The notes beneath the pieces were generated by a model. That model did no database searches. It worked only from the letters and a program-made list of their open reading frames with translations, and was not told the DNA's origin. Source: DASSUW01 sp963740605 (GTDB taxonomy: Bacteria > Actinomycetota > Thermoleophilia > Solirubrobacterales > Solirubrobacteraceae). From it: 64,000 nt of DNA. Location: the NCBI GenBank assembly GCA_963740605.1, contig CAVUFC010000014.1, positions 186,001 to 250,000 of the forward strand. The letters run 5' to 3'. The stretch's first letter is position 1; every line of letters begins with the position of its first letter. The translations under genes were made by a program, and so were the position numbers. Shown here piece by piece: positions 34,831 to 43,207 of the stretch.

Positions 34831-35217
34831 GTGGCCGTCGACTTCACGCTGATCCTCGACGACCAGCCCGGTGAGCTCGCCCGGCTGGGTGAGATCCTGG
34901 GTGAGGCAGGCGTGAACATCGGCGGCCTGGCGGCGTTCACCGGCGACGGCCGCGGCGTGATCCACGTGCTCGTGGCCGACGAGGCGAAGGCGCGCGCGAC
35001 CGTCGCGCTCAAGGCGGGGAAGATAGGCGTCGCCGACGCGCGCGAGGTGCTCGTGGTCGACGTCGACGACCGGCCCGGCTCGCTGGGCCAGTTGACGCGT
35101 CAGCTCGCCGAGGCCAACGTCAACATCGACCTCGCGTACACGGCGTTCGGCGGCGGCGTGAAGATCGTCATCGCCACCGACGACCTCGCCAGCGCGCGGG
35201 CAGCGGTCGACCGCTAG
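34831..35217 (+). CDS. Tandem ACT-domain protein
   Basis: This 128-aa protein consists of two ACT domains: residues 1-65 (LILDDQPGELARLGEILGEAGVNIGG) and 68-128 (VDVDDRPGSLGQLTRQLAEANVNID). No catalytic domain is attached, so it is a stand-alone amino-acid sensor. GTG at 34831 is the start; the nearby ATG at 34820 is in another frame and stops after ten codons. It follows the cupin by 15 bases. Its TAG shares CTAG with the convergent AraC gene. Confidence 0.87.
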   Translation: MAVDFTLILDDQPGELARLGEILGEAGVNIGGLAAFTGDGRGVIHVLVADEAKARATVALKAGKIGVADAREVLVVDVDDRPGSLGQLTRQLAEANVNIDLAYTAFGGGVKIVIATDDLASARAAVDR

Positions 35218-35966
35218 GCCGCCAGGTACTCGGTCGGCGTGGTGCCGGCGAACGCGCGGAAGTCGCGGTTGAAGTGCGCCTGGTCGTAGTAGCCGGCTTC
35301 GAGCGCGAGGTCGGCGAGCTCGTCGCCCGCGCGCAACCGCATGACCGCGCGCTCGAAGCGGAGTAGCCGTGCGAGCGCCTTGGGCGACATTCCGAGCTCC
35401 TCGCGGAAGCGGACGGCGAAGTGGCGCCGGCTCCAGCCGAGCTCGGCGGCGAGGTCGCCGATCGGCACCGCCCCGTCGCTCTCCAGCAGCCGCTCCCACG
35501 CCCACTCGAGCGCGGATGCCACCGGCGGCGCGGCGAGCACGCGCTCGGCGATCGCGCGCTCGAACAGGTCCATCCGCGTAGCCCAGTCGCGGGTCTCGGC
35601 GAGCCGCTCCGCCAGCTCGCCGGCCACCGGTCCGATCAGGTCCTCGAGCTCGACGGTCTGGCCCGTGATCTCGCTCATCGGCATGCCGAAGAAGCGCCGC
35701 GCGCCGAGCGGCGTCATGTAACTCTGGATGCCGTGGCCGAGACCGTCGTGCTCGGTCAGCGCCGGCGCGTCGTACAGGCCCGCGGCGAACGACGTGAACG
35801 TGCGGCCGTCGACGTCCATCCGCGGGCCGAACGACACGACGAGCACGACGCGACCGCCCGGCAGCTCTCGGCGGCGCAGCGGCGCGTCGGTGCGCTCGTA
35901 CCAGCCGGTCAGCGTGCGGATGTCACGGCGCAGGGCGGGGTGCGGGGGGCGCCCGGCGACCGGCAT
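35214..35966 (-). CDS. AraC-family transcriptional regulator
   Basis: This 250-aa regulator has an N-terminal effector domain (about 1-140) and a C-terminal pair of helix-turn-helices (IGDLAAELGWSRRHFAVRFREELGMSPKALARLLRFE and LADLALEAGYYDQAHFNRDFRAFAGTTPTEY; shown here by the core GWSRRHFAVRFREELGMSPK). It begins one base after the hisC stop, so it is the last cistron of rluB-aroH-hisC. Target unknown. Confidence 0.92.
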   Translation of the reverse strand: MPVAGRPPHPALRRDIRTLTGWYERTDAPLRRRELPGGRVVLVVSFGPRMDVDGRTFTSFAAGLYDAPALTEHDGLGHGIQSYMTPLGARRFFGMPMSEITGQTVELEDLIGPVAGELAERLAETRDWATRMDLFERAIAERVLAAPPVASALEWAWERLLESDGAVPIGDLAAELGWSRRHFAVRFREELGMSPKALARLLRFERAVMRLRAGDELADLALEAGYYDQAHFNRDFRAFAGTTPTEYLAA

Positions 35967-35967
35967 G

Positions 35968-37047
35968 TCACAGCAACGCGGTCAGCGCCTCGAGGAAGCG
36001 CTCGTTCTCGGCCTGCGTGCCGACCGTGACGCGCAGCGCGCCCTCGCGCCCGAGCGCAGCCCCGGCGCGCACGAGCACGCCACGCTCGGCCAGCCCGCGC
36101 ACGATGTCCGGTTCCTCGCGGTCCTCGCCGAGATCGAACCAGACGAAGTTGGCCTGCGATTCGGCGGGCTCGATCCCCAGCTCGCGCAGCCCTTCCTCCA
36201 AGCCGACGCGCTCAGCCAGGTTGCGCTCGACACGGCGGGCAACCTCGTCCTGGTGGTTGAGGGCCTCGACCGCCGCGGCCTGGGCGGCGGCGTTGCAGAA
36301 GAACGGCTGGCGCACCGCGTCGACCGCGATCCGGAACTCCTCCGAGCCGGCGAGGCCGTAGCCGACGCGCAGCCCGCACAGCCCGTAGATCTTCGAGAAC
36401 GTCCGCAGCAGCACGAGGTTCGGGTGCTTCTTGAGCAGGTCGAGCGAGTCGTCGGGGTCCTGCAGCACGTTGAACTCGACGTACGCCTCGTCGAGGATCA
36501 CGCACACGTGCCGCGGCACGTCGGCGACGAAGGCGGCGATCTCGTCGAGCGGAAGTGCCGTCGAGGTCGGGTTGTTCGGGTTGCAGACGATCACCAGCCG
36601 CGTGGCGACGGTGATCTCGCGCCGCATCGCGTCGAGGTCGTGGCGGTGCTCGGCGTCGAGCGGGACCTCCAACGCGCGGGCGCCGGACGCCGCCGCGAGG
36701 TGCGGGTAGACCGAGAACGCGGGCCACGCGTACACGAGCTCGGCGCCGGGCTCGAGCAGAGCGTCGCCGGCGGCCAGCAGCACGTCGCACGAGCCGTTCC
36801 CGATCGCGATCCGGTTGGCCGGCACGCCGTGGCGGTCGGCCAGCTTGCGCCGCAACGCCGCGTTCGTGGGGTCCGGGTAGCGGTTCAGCCCGCCGAGCGC
36901 CTTCGCCACGGCCTCCTGCACCGCCGGGACAGGCGGGTACGGCGACTCGTTGGAGGCGAGCATCGCAACGGGGCCTTCCAGCGCGTAGGCGTCCGCGGCC
37001 GGATAGACCGGGATGCGTCGCACCTTGCTGGCGAACTCGAGCGACAT
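35968..37047 (-). CDS. hisC: Histidinol-phosphate / aromatic aminotransferase
   Basis: This 359-aa PLP enzyme of fold type I has the Asn-Pro cofactor site VCNPNNPTST, the Asp-Ala-Tyr ILDEAYVEF and the PLP lysine in RTFSKIYGLCGLRVGYG. Family members transaminate histidinol phosphate or phenylpyruvate-type keto acids. Position behind chorismate mutase and far from other his genes suggests that it also, or mainly, finishes Phe/Tyr synthesis. It starts at ATG 37047, ten bases after aroH. Confidence 0.9.
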   Translation of the reverse strand: MSLEFASKVRRIPVYPAADAYALEGPVAMLASNESPYPPVPAVQEAVAKALGGLNRYPDPTNAALRRKLADRHGVPANRIAIGNGSCDVLLAAGDALLEPGAELVYAWPAFSVYPHLAAASGARALEVPLDAEHRHDLDAMRREITVATRLVIVCNPNNPTSTALPLDEIAAFVADVPRHVCVILDEAYVEFNVLQDPDDSLDLLKKHPNLVLLRTFSKIYGLCGLRVGYGLAGSEEFRIAVDAVRQPFFCNAAAQAAAVEALNHQDEVARRVERNLAERVGLEEGLRELGIEPAESQANFVWFDLGEDREEPDIVRGLAERGVLVRAGAALGREGALRVTVGTQAENERFLEALTALL

Positions 37048-37057
37048 CGTGGGCAGT

Positions 37058-37423
37058 TTATTGGGCGCCTTCGAGGTCCAGCCGCAGTCCGCGGGCCTCG
37101 CCGAGGTACACGTGCTGGGGGTCGACTCCGACCGGCGGATAGCAGTGCATCAGCACGCGGATGACGCGCGGGAGCGCGCCGGGGACCGGGATCTCGCAGG
37201 CGCACAGCAGCGGTACGCGGCTGAGGCCCATCTGCCGCGCCGCCACGGCGGGGAACTCCGCGTCGAGGTCCGCCGTCAGCGTGAAGATGCAGCTCACGAT
37301 CGAGTCCGCGTCAAGGCGGTTGCGCTCGAGCAGCTCGCGCATCAGCTCCTCCGTCGCATGCAGGATCGCCTCGGACTCGTTGGCGTCGACGGTCGTGGCG
37401 CCGCGGAGGGCGATCAAGCGCAT
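37058..37423 (-). CDS. aroH: Chorismate mutase, AroH class
   Basis: This 121-aa enzyme converts chorismate to prephenate. It is the trimeric AroH (Bacillus-type) fold: MRLIALRGATTVDAN (active-site Arg7), CIFTLTADLDAEFPAVAARQ with Glu/Arg residues, and VLMHCYP near the C-terminus. Lies between rluB (11-base gap) and hisC. Together with tyrA and hisC it supplies the Tyr and Phe branches. Confidence 0.95.
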   Translation of the reverse strand: MRLIALRGATTVDANESEAILHATEELMRELLERNRLDADSIVSCIFTLTADLDAEFPAVAARQMGLSRVPLLCACEIPVPGALPRVIRVLMHCYPPVGVDPQHVYLGEARGLRLDLEGAQ

Positions 37424-37434
37424 GGCGGATGACC

Positions 37435-38148
37435 CTAGCGTCCGGCGCGCCGGAGCTTCTCGATCTCGGGCGCGGTCAGCCGCCGGTGCTGCCCCTCTTC
37501 GAGCTTGCCCAGCCACAGCGGGCCGAAGCGCACGCGCTCGAGCGCGATCACCGGATGCCCGACGGCCTCGCACATCCGCCGCACCTGGCGCTTGCGGCCC
37601 TCGTGGATCGTCAGCTCGATCCGGTCGGCGGCGAGGCGCTTGACCCGCGCGGGCGACGTCTTGCCGTCCTCGAGCTCGATCCCGTCGCGCAGTCGCTGGA
37701 GCGCCTCCTCGCGCACGGGCGGGTGGCGGACCTTGGCGTGATACGTGCGCGGGACCTCGAACGACGGATGGGTGAGCCGATGCGCGAGCTCGCCGTCGTC
37801 GGTGAGCAGGATCAGGCCGGTCGAGTCGGCGTCGAGCCGGCCGACCGGGTACAGGCGCCGCGCGCTCGGGACCAGCGAGACGATCGTCGGGCGGCCCTGC
37901 GGATCCTTGGCCGTGGAGACCACCCCGCGCGGCTTGTGGACCGCGTAGACCGCGCGCTGCCCGTTCGACACGCGCACGTTGCGGCCGTCGACGGCGACCG
38001 GGATGCTGCCGTCGACATCGCGCGCCGGGTCACGCACGATCTCGTCGCCGACCGTGACGCGGCCGGCGAACACGAGTTCCTCGGACGCCCGCCGCGAGGC
38101 GACGCCGGAATGCGCGAGGTACTTGGCAAGTCGCACCGCTGCCACCAT
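37435..38148 (-). CDS. rluB: 23S rRNA pseudouridine synthase (RluB/RsuA family)
   Basis: This 237-aa protein has an N-terminal S4 RNA-binding domain (VRLAKYLAHSGVASRRASEELVFAGRV; core LAKYLAHSGVASRR) and the synthase core with catalytic Asp in GRLDADSTGLILLTDDG. Its ATG is seven bases from the GTG of the divergent rlmN, so there is no room for a 5' leader on either side. First gene of rluB-aroH-hisC-araC. Confidence 0.94.
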   Translation of the reverse strand: MVAAVRLAKYLAHSGVASRRASEELVFAGRVTVGDEIVRDPARDVDGSIPVAVDGRNVRVSNGQRAVYAVHKPRGVVSTAKDPQGRPTIVSLVPSARRLYPVGRLDADSTGLILLTDDGELAHRLTHPSFEVPRTYHAKVRHPPVREEALQRLRDGIELEDGKTSPARVKRLAADRIELTIHEGRKRQVRRMCEAVGHPVIALERVRFGPLWLGKLEEGQHRRLTAPEIEKLRRAGR

Positions 38149-38155
38149 AGGGGCC

Positions 38156-39133
38156 GTGGACCTTGCGCTGCTCGACGAGACGCTCGCCGGCGAGCCCGCG
38201 TTCCGCGCCCGCCAAGTCTGGAGCTGGGCGGCACGCGGCGCCGGCGGCTACGACGAGATGACCGACCTGCCCGCCGCGCTGCGCGCGCGGCTGGCCGACG
38301 AGGTCCCGTTCTCGAGCCTCGACACGGTCAGCGAGGCGCACTCGGCCGACGGCACGATCAAGGCGCTGTTCCACACGCGCGACGGCCGCCCGGTCGAGGC
38401 CGTGCTGATGCGCTACCGCTCCGGCCGCCGCTCGGTCTGCGTCTCCTCACAGTCCGGCTGCCCGCTGACCTGCACGTTCTGCGCCACGGGCACGATGAAG
38501 TTCGGCCGCAACCTGACGGCGTCGGAGATTCTCGATCAGGTGCTGCACTTCCGCCGCATCGAGCCCCTCGACCACCTTGTGTTCATGGGGATGGGCGAGC
38601 CGATGATGAACCTCGACAGCGTGCTCGCCACCGCGAGCCGGCTGCCCGACGTCGGGATCACCCACCGCCGCACGACGGTCTCGACGGTCGGCTGGGTGCC
38701 GGGGATCCGGGCGCTGACCGAGACGGACATGCCGATCCGGCTCGCGTTCTCACTGCACGCCCCGGACGACGAGCTGCGCTCTCAGATCATGCCGATCAAC
38801 GACCGCCACCCGATCGCGTCGGTGTTGGAGGCGTGCCGCGCGTACTACGCGCGCCGCCGCCGCCGCGTGTTCATCGAGTACGTGATGCTCGCGGGCGTCA
38901 ACGACACCTACCGCCAGGCCGTCGCGCTCGCCGAGCTGCTCGACGCGAAGATCTTCAAGGTCAATCTGATCCCGTACAACCCGACCGGGATGTACGACGG
39001 CTCTTCCCCGGGTGCGATCGCCGCGTTCAAGGCGGTGCTCGAGGAGCACGGCGTGCGCGCGACGGTGCGCCTCACCCGCGGCCGCGACATCGACGCGGCC
39101 TGCGGGCAGCTGGCGGCTAAGACTGCGGCGTAG
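38156..39133 (+). CDS. rlmN: 23S rRNA A2503 / tRNA C2 methyltransferase (radical SAM)
   Basis: This 325-aa radical-SAM methylase carries the cluster motif CPLTCTFC (Cx3Cx2C), GMGEPMMN for SAM binding, and a second Cys in RLTRGRDIDAACGQ that is part of the dual-cysteine chemistry. GTG 38156 is the start; only seven bases separate it from the rluB start, implying leaderless transcripts from overlapping divergent promoters. The last 17 bases overlap scpB on the other strand. Confidence 0.94.
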   Translation: MDLALLDETLAGEPAFRARQVWSWAARGAGGYDEMTDLPAALRARLADEVPFSSLDTVSEAHSADGTIKALFHTRDGRPVEAVLMRYRSGRRSVCVSSQSGCPLTCTFCATGTMKFGRNLTASEILDQVLHFRRIEPLDHLVFMGMGEPMMNLDSVLATASRLPDVGITHRRTTVSTVGWVPGIRALTETDMPIRLAFSLHAPDDELRSQIMPINDRHPIASVLEACRAYYARRRRRVFIEYVMLAGVNDTYRQAVALAELLDAKIFKVNLIPYNPTGMYDGSSPGAIAAFKAVLEEHGVRATVRLTRGRDIDAACGQLAAKTAA

Positions 39134-39692
39134 TCGAGCGGGCTTCGCCGGCGCGCAGCAGGCGGTCGCGCAGCGCGGCCTCGTCCTCCGGACTCGGATC
39201 CCACTGGGCGACGTCGGGCAGCTCGTCGAGCGAGTTGAGCCCGAACAGCTTCAGGAACAGCGGCGTGGTGCGGTAGAGGATCGCCCCGAACTGCGAGCGG
39301 CCGGACTCCTCGATCAGCCCACGCTCGACCAGCGCCGCGGTCGCCGACTCCGAGGCGACCCCGCGGATGCGGGCGACCTCGGGGCGCGACACGGGCTGCA
39401 GGTAGCCGACGATCGCCAGCGTCTCCGCCTGCGCGGGCGTGAGCGCGGGCGTGCGCGGCCGGGCGAGCAGCCGCCGGGCGGCCTCCTCGGCGTCCGGATG
39501 CGAGGAGAGGGCCCAGCCGCCGGCGACCTCGCGCAGAACCACGCCGTGGCCGTCGAGCGTCTCGGCCAATTCGGCGATCGCCTCATGCACGGACTCCTCG
39601 CCCGCCTGCACCGCATCGGCAAGCTCGTCCACCGAGACGGGCTCCGGCGACAGGAACAGCAGCGCCTCGATCTGGCGGGCCAGTGCGCTCAT
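39117..39692 (-). CDS. scpB: Segregation and condensation protein B
   Basis: This 191-aa protein is the kleisin-interacting subunit of the SMC-ScpAB complex for chromosome compaction. It has two winged helices: ALARQIEALLFLSPEPVSVDEL (core QIEALLFLSPEPV) and QAETLAIVGYLQPVSRPEVARIRG (core AETLAIVGYLQPVSRPE). ATG 39692 overlaps scpA by four bases. Converges with rlmN. Confidence 0.94.
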   Translation of the reverse strand: MSALARQIEALLFLSPEPVSVDELADAVQAGEESVHEAIAELAETLDGHGVVLREVAGGWALSSHPDAEEAARRLLARPRTPALTPAQAETLAIVGYLQPVSRPEVARIRGVASESATAALVERGLIEESGRSQFGAILYRTTPLFLKLFGLNSLDELPDVAQWDPSPEDEAALRDRLLRAGEARSTTPQS

Positions 39693-40426
39693 GACGCGCG
39701 CACCGTGATCGGCCCGAACGGCACTTCCTGCTCCCATGCGGCCTCCCCGTTCTTGTACAGCTCCAGCAGCGCGAACAGCGTCACGGCGACGGTCACGCGA
39801 TCGGCATCCTCGACCGCCTCGTCGAACGAGAAGCGGCCGCTGCGACGGCGAAGCAGGCCGCGCAGGAGCGCCAGCCGATCGGCCACCGTCACGCGCGGCA
39901 TCGCCATGTGGCGCAGGTCGAGCGGCGGCGGCGTGCGCAGCAGCGAGCCGAGCGCCTGGCCGAGCACGTCCGCGTCGTAGGCGCGCTCGGCGATCTCCAC
40001 TCCTGCCCGGCGCAGCGCGGGCGGCAGCGGCGCGCTGCGGTAGAGGAACGACTGGCCGAGCGCATGTGCGTCGCGCGTCCAGCCGCCCGCGCCACGGAAG
40101 CGCGCGTACTGCAGCATCCGCTCGAGCAGCTCCTCAGCGGCCTCGGCGGGCGCCAGTTCGTCGAGCTCGTCGAGCAGCTCTTCGCCGGGCAGCATCAGCC
40201 GCGACTTGAGCTCCAGCAGCGCTGCGATCAGCACGAGGAACTCGGTGGCGGCCTCCAGGTCGAGCTCACCCTCGGCCTCGAGGTGATCGATGTAGGCGAT
40301 CACGATCTCCGCCAGCTCGACCTCGAGCAGGTCGAGCTCCTCCCGCAGGATCAGCGAAAGGAGCAGGTCGAACGGACCCGTGAAGGCGTCAAGGTCCAGC
40401 TCGAGACGGTGCGCGATGGTGGCCAC
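39689..40426 (-). CDS. scpA: Segregation and condensation protein A (kleisin)
   Basis: This 245-aa protein bridges SMC heads. The N-terminal helix bundle begins LDAFTGPFDLLLSLILREELDLLEVELAEI (core FTGPFDLLLSLI), an acidic middle follows, and the C-terminal winged helix ends FALLELYKNGEAAWEQEVPFGPI (core FALLELYKNG). Lies 14 bases downstream of trpS and overlaps scpB by four bases. Confidence 0.94.
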   Translation of the reverse strand: MATIAHRLELDLDAFTGPFDLLLSLILREELDLLEVELAEIVIAYIDHLEAEGELDLEAATEFLVLIAALLELKSRLMLPGEELLDELDELAPAEAAEELLERMLQYARFRGAGGWTRDAHALGQSFLYRSAPLPPALRRAGVEIAERAYDADVLGQALGSLLRTPPPLDLRHMAMPRVTVADRLALLRGLLRRRSGRFSFDEAVEDADRVTVAVTLFALLELYKNGEAAWEQEVPFGPITVRAS

Positions 40427-40440
40427 GCGGACCCGGAACG

Positions 40441-41457
40441 CTAGGCGGCGGGGCCGACGGACCGCTTGACCGGCCCGACGCCCATGGCCGCGCGCACCTC
40501 CGCGACGATGGGGGCGGCGATCGCGCGCGCCTTGTCGGCGCCCGCCTCGAGAATGCCCTCCAGCCGCGCGTCGTCGGCCCGCAGCTCGTCGTAGCGCTCA
40601 CGCACCGGGGTCAGCCAGTCGACGACCGCCTCGGCCACAGCGGCCTTGAAATCGCCGTAGCCAGAGCCCTCGAACTCGCGCTCGACCTCCGCGGGCCCGA
40701 TGCCGCGGGCCACCGCCATGATCTCGATCAGGTTCGAGATGCCGGGCTTGTCGGCGGCCCGGACGATCTCGCGGCCGGAGTCGGTCGCCGCGCGCTTGAA
40801 CTTGCGGCGGATCGTGTCGGGGTCGTCGAGCACGAGCACGGTGCCCTGCTCGGTGCCACCGGTGGTCGACATCTTGCGCTCGGGCTCCTGCAGGTCGGAC
40901 ACGCGGGCGCCGACCTCGGGGATGCGGGCCTGGGGCACGACGAGCAGCTCGCCGAAGCGCTTGTTGAAGCGCTCGGCAGCGCGGCGCATGACCTCCAGAT
41001 GCTCGCGCTGGTCCTCGCCCACCGGCACTTCGTGGGCGCGGTACGCGAGCACGTCGGCGGACATCAGCACCGGGTAGAAGAGCAGGCCCGAGGTGACCAT
41101 TTCGCGCTGGGCGGCGGACTTATCGCGGAACTGGTGCATGCGGTTGAGCTCACCGAGCGGAATCACGCTCGACAGCAGCCACGTCAGCTCGGAGTGCTCC
41201 GGCACGTCGCCCTGGCGGAAGAGGATGCAGCGGTCGGGATCCAGCCCTGCGGCGATCAGGATCGCCGCCGTGTCGTAGGTCCGCTCGCGCAGCTCGGCCG
41301 GGTCGTACGGGACGGTCAGCGCGTGCAGGTCGACGATGCAGTAGATCGCCGGATCGGCGCGGTCCTGCCCGGCGACGTACTGGATGATCGCGCCGATGTA
41401 GTTGCCGAGATGCTTGCGCCCGGTGGGCTGGATGCCGGAGAAGATGACCACTGGCAC
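40441..41457 (-). CDS. trpS: Tryptophanyl-tRNA synthetase
   Basis: This 338-aa class I synthetase has the HIGH-type motif PTGRKHLGNYIGA at 11-23 and the KMSKS-type motif as KMSTT at 195-199, plus the Trp-binding region CIVDLHALT. KMSTT is common in bacterial TrpRS of this type, so activity is expected. The start is GTG 41457, with GTG 41451 as alternative; no good SD is visible. The 163-base upstream gap contains a strongly base-paired element (41496-41586). First in trpS-scpA-scpB. Confidence 0.95.
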   Translation of the reverse strand: MPVVIFSGIQPTGRKHLGNYIGAIIQYVAGQDRADPAIYCIVDLHALTVPYDPAELRERTYDTAAILIAAGLDPDRCILFRQGDVPEHSELTWLLSSVIPLGELNRMHQFRDKSAAQREMVTSGLLFYPVLMSADVLAYRAHEVPVGEDQREHLEVMRRAAERFNKRFGELLVVPQARIPEVGARVSDLQEPERKMSTTGGTEQGTVLVLDDPDTIRRKFKRAATDSGREIVRAADKPGISNLIEIMAVARGIGPAEVEREFEGSGYGDFKAAVAEAVVDWLTPVRERYDELRADDARLEGILEAGADKARAIAAPIVAEVRAAMGVGPVKRSVGPAA

Positions 41458-41495
41458 CGCAGTCTAGATGCGGACTCGACCCCGCCGAGGCGCAG

Positions 41496-41586
41496 GGTGC
41501 GAGCCGGGAACGCAGCGACCCTCCCGCGGTCGCCCTGCCCGCCGGTCAGCTAGGACCGCGACCCCTACGCGATCCCGGCTCGCACC
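41496..41586. promoter_or_regulatory. 91-nt multibranch RNA structure upstream of trpS
   Basis: A perfect 14-bp inverted repeat (minus strand GGTGCGAGCCGGGA at 41573-41586, TCCCGGCTCGCACC at 41496-41509) closes a loop holding two further hairpins: CGGTC-CTAGCT-GACCG and GCGACC-GCGGGAG-GGTCGC. The three stems form a three-way junction about 40 bases before trpS. It could be an attenuator, a processing site or a separate small RNA; no known family matches by eye. Confidence 0.5.
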
Positions 41587-41620
41587 TGCTGGGACTTCAA
41601 TTGCCCTGGCGGGCGCCCGA

Positions 41621-42820
41621 CTAACCCGTCGCCATGGCCAGCTGGCGCGGCCGCGTGCGTGTCGCCTCGATCGCGAGGACCAGTGCGATCGCGGCGATGA
41701 CGCTGCCGAAGATCTCGAACGTCGACTCCAGACCGAGCGGCGTGACGACGATCCCGGCCAGCACGGCCGGCAGTGACAGCGAGGCGTAGGCGACCATGTA
41801 GAACGCCGACATCACCTGCGCCCGGTGCTCGTTCGGGATCGCGACGGAGAGCGCCCGGAGCGACCCGAGGAACGCGACGCCGAACCCGGCGCCGGCGATC
41901 ACGGCGCCGACCATCAGTAGCGCGCCCGAGGTCTCGGCCGCCGCGAGGACGATGATCAGCAGGCCGCCGGACAGCGCCAGCGAGCCCGCGGCGGTGCCGA
42001 GCCAGGGCGCGCTGCGCCCGAACGCGAGCTGCGCCGCCGTCGCCGACCCGGCCAGCACGACCACGCTGAGGGCGGTGACGATGTGGTTCTGCGTGTCGAG
42101 GATGACCGACGACAGCTGCGGGCCGAGCGAGAAGAACAGGCCGCCGATCGACCACGAAGACAGGACGCCGAGGGCCGCGAGCAGGAACGGTCTGCGGACC
42201 ACGGGCGGCACGCTCGGACGCTGCAGCGTGAGCCGCGCGCGCGACCGCTCCGCGACCGGCTCAGGCATCAGCAGCGCGCCGGTGAACGCGATCGCGAACA
42301 GCGTCAGCAGGACAACGTACGGCACCACCCGCGGGGCGGAGAGCAGCTGCACCGCGGTCGCCGAGATCAGCATCCCGAGCCCGATACCGCCGGCGCTCAC
42401 GACGCCGTTGGTGAGGCCGACGCTCGAAGGGTCCTTCCGCGGGTGAAGATCGAGCAGCGCGGCGCTCGCCGCCGCGAGCGCCAGGCCGGTGGCCAGGCCC
42501 TGCAGGCCGCGGGCCACGAACAGCCAGACGACCGACTGGGCGAGCATGTAGAGGACGCTCGTCACGAGCAGCGTGCCGAGCGCGGCCAGCAGAACAGGCC
42601 GGCGGCCGACCTGGTCGGAGATCCGGCCGGCGAGGACCAGCGTCGCCAGCACGCCGAACGCGTAGGTGGCGTAGATGAGCGTCAGGACGGCGGGCGAGAA
42701 GCCCCAGAGCTGGCTATAGGTCCCGTACAGCGGGGAGGGCGTGACCGACGCGAACAGCGCCAGTCCGATGACTGATGCGGCGACCGCGTAAGCCAGCCGC
42801 GGGGGGAGCGTTCGTCTCAT
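41621..42820 (-). CDS. MFS transporter, multidrug-efflux type
   Basis: This 399-aa 12-helix transporter starts at ATG 42820 (MRRTLPPRLAYAV). Motif A appears as LAGRISDQVGRRPVLL after helix 2, and motif C-like Gly-rich helix 5 (TNGVVSAGGIGLGML) marks drug/H+ antiporters. It is divergent from an ArsR repressor with overlapping palindromes in the gap, a standard repressor-pump arrangement. Confidence 0.9.
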   Translation of the reverse strand: MRRTLPPRLAYAVAASVIGLALFASVTPSPLYGTYSQLWGFSPAVLTLIYATYAFGVLATLVLAGRISDQVGRRPVLLAALGTLLVTSVLYMLAQSVVWLFVARGLQGLATGLALAAASAALLDLHPRKDPSSVGLTNGVVSAGGIGLGMLISATAVQLLSAPRVVPYVVLLTLFAIAFTGALLMPEPVAERSRARLTLQRPSVPPVVRRPFLLAALGVLSSWSIGGLFFSLGPQLSSVILDTQNHIVTALSVVVLAGSATAAQLAFGRSAPWLGTAAGSLALSGGLLIIVLAAAETSGALLMVGAVIAGAGFGVAFLGSLRALSVAIPNEHRAQVMSAFYMVAYASLSLPAVLAGIVVTPLGLESTFEIFGSVIAAIALVLAIEATRTRPRQLAMATG

Positions 42821-42847
42821 CTGGGGAGGCCTCGCTTCGATATTTCC

Positions 42848-42870
42848 AAGTTCATGGAACTTCCGAAGTT
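42848..42870. promoter_or_regulatory. Overlapping palindromes, ArsR operator
   Basis: AAGTTC-ATG-GAACTT (42848-42862) is a perfect 6-3-6 inverted repeat, and AACTT-CCG-AAGTT (42858-42870) overlaps it. Both lie between the divergent MFS and ArsR starts, in an AT-richer patch. Two staggered sites suggest cooperative repressor binding. Confidence 0.6.
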
Positions 42871-42883
42871 GTATCATGGTTCC

Positions 42884-43207
42884 ATGGCGTCGCTAGTGGG
42901 GCCACCCGTAAAGATCCGCCACCCGGAAGCGGGCGCGCTCGACCTCGCGACGATCATGCGGACGGTCGGCGACCCGGTTCGGCTGGCCATCGTTCGTGAG
43001 CTCCGCGACGGGCGCGAACGGGCGTGCGGCGACCTCCAGACCGCGCTCGGGATCCCGGCATCCACCGGCTCCTACCACCTCAGACTGCTGCGCGAGGCGG
43101 GCGTGACCCGCACCCGCGCCGAGGGCACGACGCGCTGGATCTCCTTGCGCCGCGATGACCTCGAGGCCCGCTTCCCCGGCCTCGTGGATGTCCTGACCCG
43201 CTCGTGA
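42884..43207 (+). CDS. ArsR-family winged-helix repressor
   Basis: This 107-aa protein starts at ATG 42884, chosen so that the palindromes at 42848-42870 stay upstream; ATG 42854 in the same frame is possible but lies inside the operator. The helix-turn-helix reads GDPVRLAIVRELRDGRERACGDLQTALGIPASTGSYHLRLLREAG (core CGDLQTALGIPASTGSYHLR). A Cys in ERACGD could be a metal or redox sensor, but most such Cys are structural. Its stop overlaps the FAD oxidoreductase start (GTGA). Confidence 0.88.
   Translation: MASLVGPPVKIRHPEAGALDLATIMRTVGDPVRLAIVRELRDGRERACGDLQTALGIPASTGSYHLRLLREAGVTRTRAEGTTRWISLRRDDLEARFPGLVDVLTRS

Noticed and set aside
40861..40875. Inactive TrpRS because of KMSTT instead of KMSKS
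   Set aside because: KMSTT occurs in many functional bacterial TrpRS and the rest of the active site is intact.
41458..41620. T-box riboswitch or SRP RNA upstream of trpS
   Set aside because: A stretch resembling AGGG-ACCGCGGG is present, but the TGG tRNA-binding bulge and a Trp specifier loop are not; the SRP apical motif (CAGG...GGAAG...AGCAG) is also absent.
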